Assembly: GCA_017477035.1 (NCBI GenBank)
Contig: JAFUXW010000099.1
Location: forward strand, 1-8,241
Direction of reading: 5' to 3'
DNA length: 8,241 nt
DNA from: Alphaproteobacteria bacterium
GTDB taxonomy: Bacteria; Pseudomonadota; Alphaproteobacteria; RF32; CAG-239
Below the pieces are notes generated by a model. The model was given only the letters and a program-made list of their open reading frames with translations, did no database searches and was not told where the DNA came from. Of the stretch, positions 7,043 to 8,241 are shown one piece after another. Position 1 is the stretch's first letter. Each line of letters begins with the position of its first letter. The position numbers and the translations under genes were made by a program.

Positions 7043-8241
7043 TTATTTTCTTCCCGCAAGTCGACTCATTGTATTTCGAACTTTTTCAATTTTTTTCGAG
7101 GTTTTCTGAATTTTATCTCTCATAGCCTTAAGTCTTTCAACGCGATCTACTAGTGCAGTAACAGATTTTCCAACCCCCGCCGTAAGACCTACAAACAGCC
7201 CTTTGGCTACGGTTCCAACTAAAGCTGCCATTTTCTTTTGGAACTTAGTATCTCCGCCGCCTCCAGTGATGCTCTCTGACAATGATACAGCAATACCGGA
7301 CGCTTTTATTATTACAAATCCCAAGAAAATAAGAGAAATCGGCACTACCCCAAATTCGCTGTATACCGATGCGCTGCCGAATTCGCCCATACTAGGATTA
7401 ACCAGTATTTTCTGCATTGCCAAAACGGTCATACTCATCAAAACTCCGAGACACAACATAATAGCAGATGAATTTAAGATTATTTTAAAACCGGTTGCGG
7501 TCCATTTTCGCGTTTGCTCAAAAGGGTAGAAAAGTATTAAAAACGGGGCAATAATAATTATCATATCGAGGCGGAATATACTATCTACCAGATACATTGC
7601 AAATCCAATTTTGGTGATGAAAAATGCAGCAATTAAAAAACAACCGACTAAGAAGCCGAAAAAGCCGCTCTTCATTGCATATACAGCTACATGATATCCA
7701 ACATCAAGTCTTGAACCTACGGCACACGCCATACAAGTCATCATATTTAGCGGCTCTTTGGGGAACTCATTGACAGATAAGCCTATTGAGCTTGTATCCG
7801 GTAATTTGCAGCCGCCGGACATGCTGTAATTATATGTTTCACAAATTTCGCTGCTCCCGGGAAGTTTTAAGGACTTTGCAGCAGCCTCCGGAGTGTTACT
7901 GGTAATATCGATTACATTTCCACATAATTCCAATAAAGTAAGATAAATAGGAAATACGAACGTGTTGAGAACATAAAAAATTCCATCTGGAGATGAGGCT
8001 AAGTAACCGCAAGCAAAACATAGAGTGGCTTTTCGTAAGACTTTAGTCCAAAATTCTCCTATAGATTCCGGTGATGTAGTGGATACATGACGCAAAATTT
8101 GAAAAGCCATCCACAAAGAAAAAGCCAACATCATTAATTTTAAAATATCGTTTGTTTGGGTTAATTTAACATAAACGCTGGTAGCCATTTCACCTAAAGG
8201 TTTGTAAAAATATCCGAGAAGTTCTCCTTGCCAACATAAAT
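7043..8241 (-). CDS. VirB6/TrbL-like T4SS inner-membrane protein, N-terminus beyond the right edge
   Basis: Probable polytopic channel subunit of a type IV secretion system. The frame is open from the TAA at 7043-7045 to the right edge, so the first good ATG (8186-8188) is probably internal: the 17 codons before it (beginning L-C-W-Q-G) align with the Cys-containing stretch before the first membrane segment of the two hydrolase-fused neighbours. Numbering from that ATG, hydrophobic segments lie near 16-36 (containing SLWMAFQIL), 49-92, 172-192, 196-221, 234-258 and 283-303. A Cys-rich, presumably periplasmic loop (about 93-155, ending in CMAC) separates the two membrane halves. The block APFLILFYPFEQTRKW (214-229) resembles the Pro/aromatic/basic signature of VirB6/TrbL proteins. 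The C-terminus (about 315-381) is basic and probably cytoplasmic. Whether the missing N-terminus carries an enzyme domain cannot be seen. Family assignment is by architecture and comparison with the neighbours. Confidence 0.72.
   Translation of the reverse strand, partial: LCWQGELLGYFYKPLGEMATSVYVKLTQTNDILKLMMLAFSLWMAFQILRHVSTTSPESIGEFWTKVLRKATLCFACGYLASSPDGIFYVLNTFVFPIYLTLLELCGNVIDITSNTPEAAAKSLKLPGSSEICETYNYSMSGGCKLPDTSSIGLSVNEFPKEPLNMMTCMACAVGSRLDVGYHVAVYAMKSGFFGFLVGCFLIAAFFITKIGFAMYLVDSIFRLDMIIIIAPFLILFYPFEQTRKWTATGFKIILNSSAIMLCLGVLMSMTVLAMQKILVNPSMGEFGSASVYSEFGVVPISLIFLGFVIIKASGIAVSLSESITGGGGDTKFQKKMAALVGTVAKGLFVGLTAGVGKSVTALVDRVERLKAMRDKIQKTSKKIEKVRNTMSRLAGRK

Noticed and set aside
7030..7059. 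A longer SleB-like/VirB6 protein starting at TTG 7057-7059.
   Set aside because: It adds ten mostly charged residues before the signal peptide, overlaps the upstream gene, and bypasses the well-placed GAGAGG site before the ATG at 7029.
1..8241. Promoters, terminators, CRISPR arrays, attachment sites or insertion sequences.
   Set aside because: Gaps between genes are 13 bases or fewer, and I saw no direct-repeat array, IS-like terminal repeats or hairpin plus T-run between genes.

Overview
All 8,241 bases are occupied by one tightly packed operon read right to left on the minus strand. It holds four long genes; the first and last run off the window edges. The gaps between them are 13, 1 and 13 bases, with no tRNA, rRNA, CRISPR array, insertion sequence, promoter or terminator visible. 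All four products look like envelope components of a type IV secretion or conjugation machine of the VirB6/TrbL type (polytopic inner-membrane channel proteins). That call rests on membrane-segment layout, a conserved Pro-containing hydrophobic block followed by an aromatic/basic stretch, and alignment of the four proteins to each other, not on a database search.

Layout in transcription order: (1) 8241-7043, a VirB6-like protein whose beginning lies beyond the right edge; (2) 7029-5812, a secreted N-terminal domain resembling SleB-type cell-wall hydrolases, fused to only the first half of a VirB6-like membrane domain; (3) 5810-3423, a protein with its own signal peptide, then the second half of a VirB6-like membrane domain and a 450-residue Ala/Gly/Lys-rich tail; (4) 3409 to beyond position 1, a signal peptide, a complete M23 zinc endopeptidase domain, a full VirB6-like membrane domain and a tail of at least 470 residues with recurring D-x-[DEN]-G-N type turns.

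The main observation is that the peptidoglycan-cutting activity, normally a separate VirB1-type protein, appears here to be built into the channel subunits, with two unrelated hydrolase folds on two neighbouring VirB6-like proteins. One VirB6 module is also divided over two adjacent genes at its periplasmic loop, and the second piece has its own signal peptide, so the topology could be restored in trans.

The periplasmic signal peptides and VirB6 architecture indicate a Gram-negative bacterium. Base composition is about 40% GC, judged by eye. Tandem runs of divergent, enlarged VirB6 paralogues are known from the Rickettsiales rvh system, so a low-GC alphaproteobacterium (or a mobile element in one) is my best guess, held loosely. 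Nothing in the window shows whether the machine moves DNA or effector proteins.
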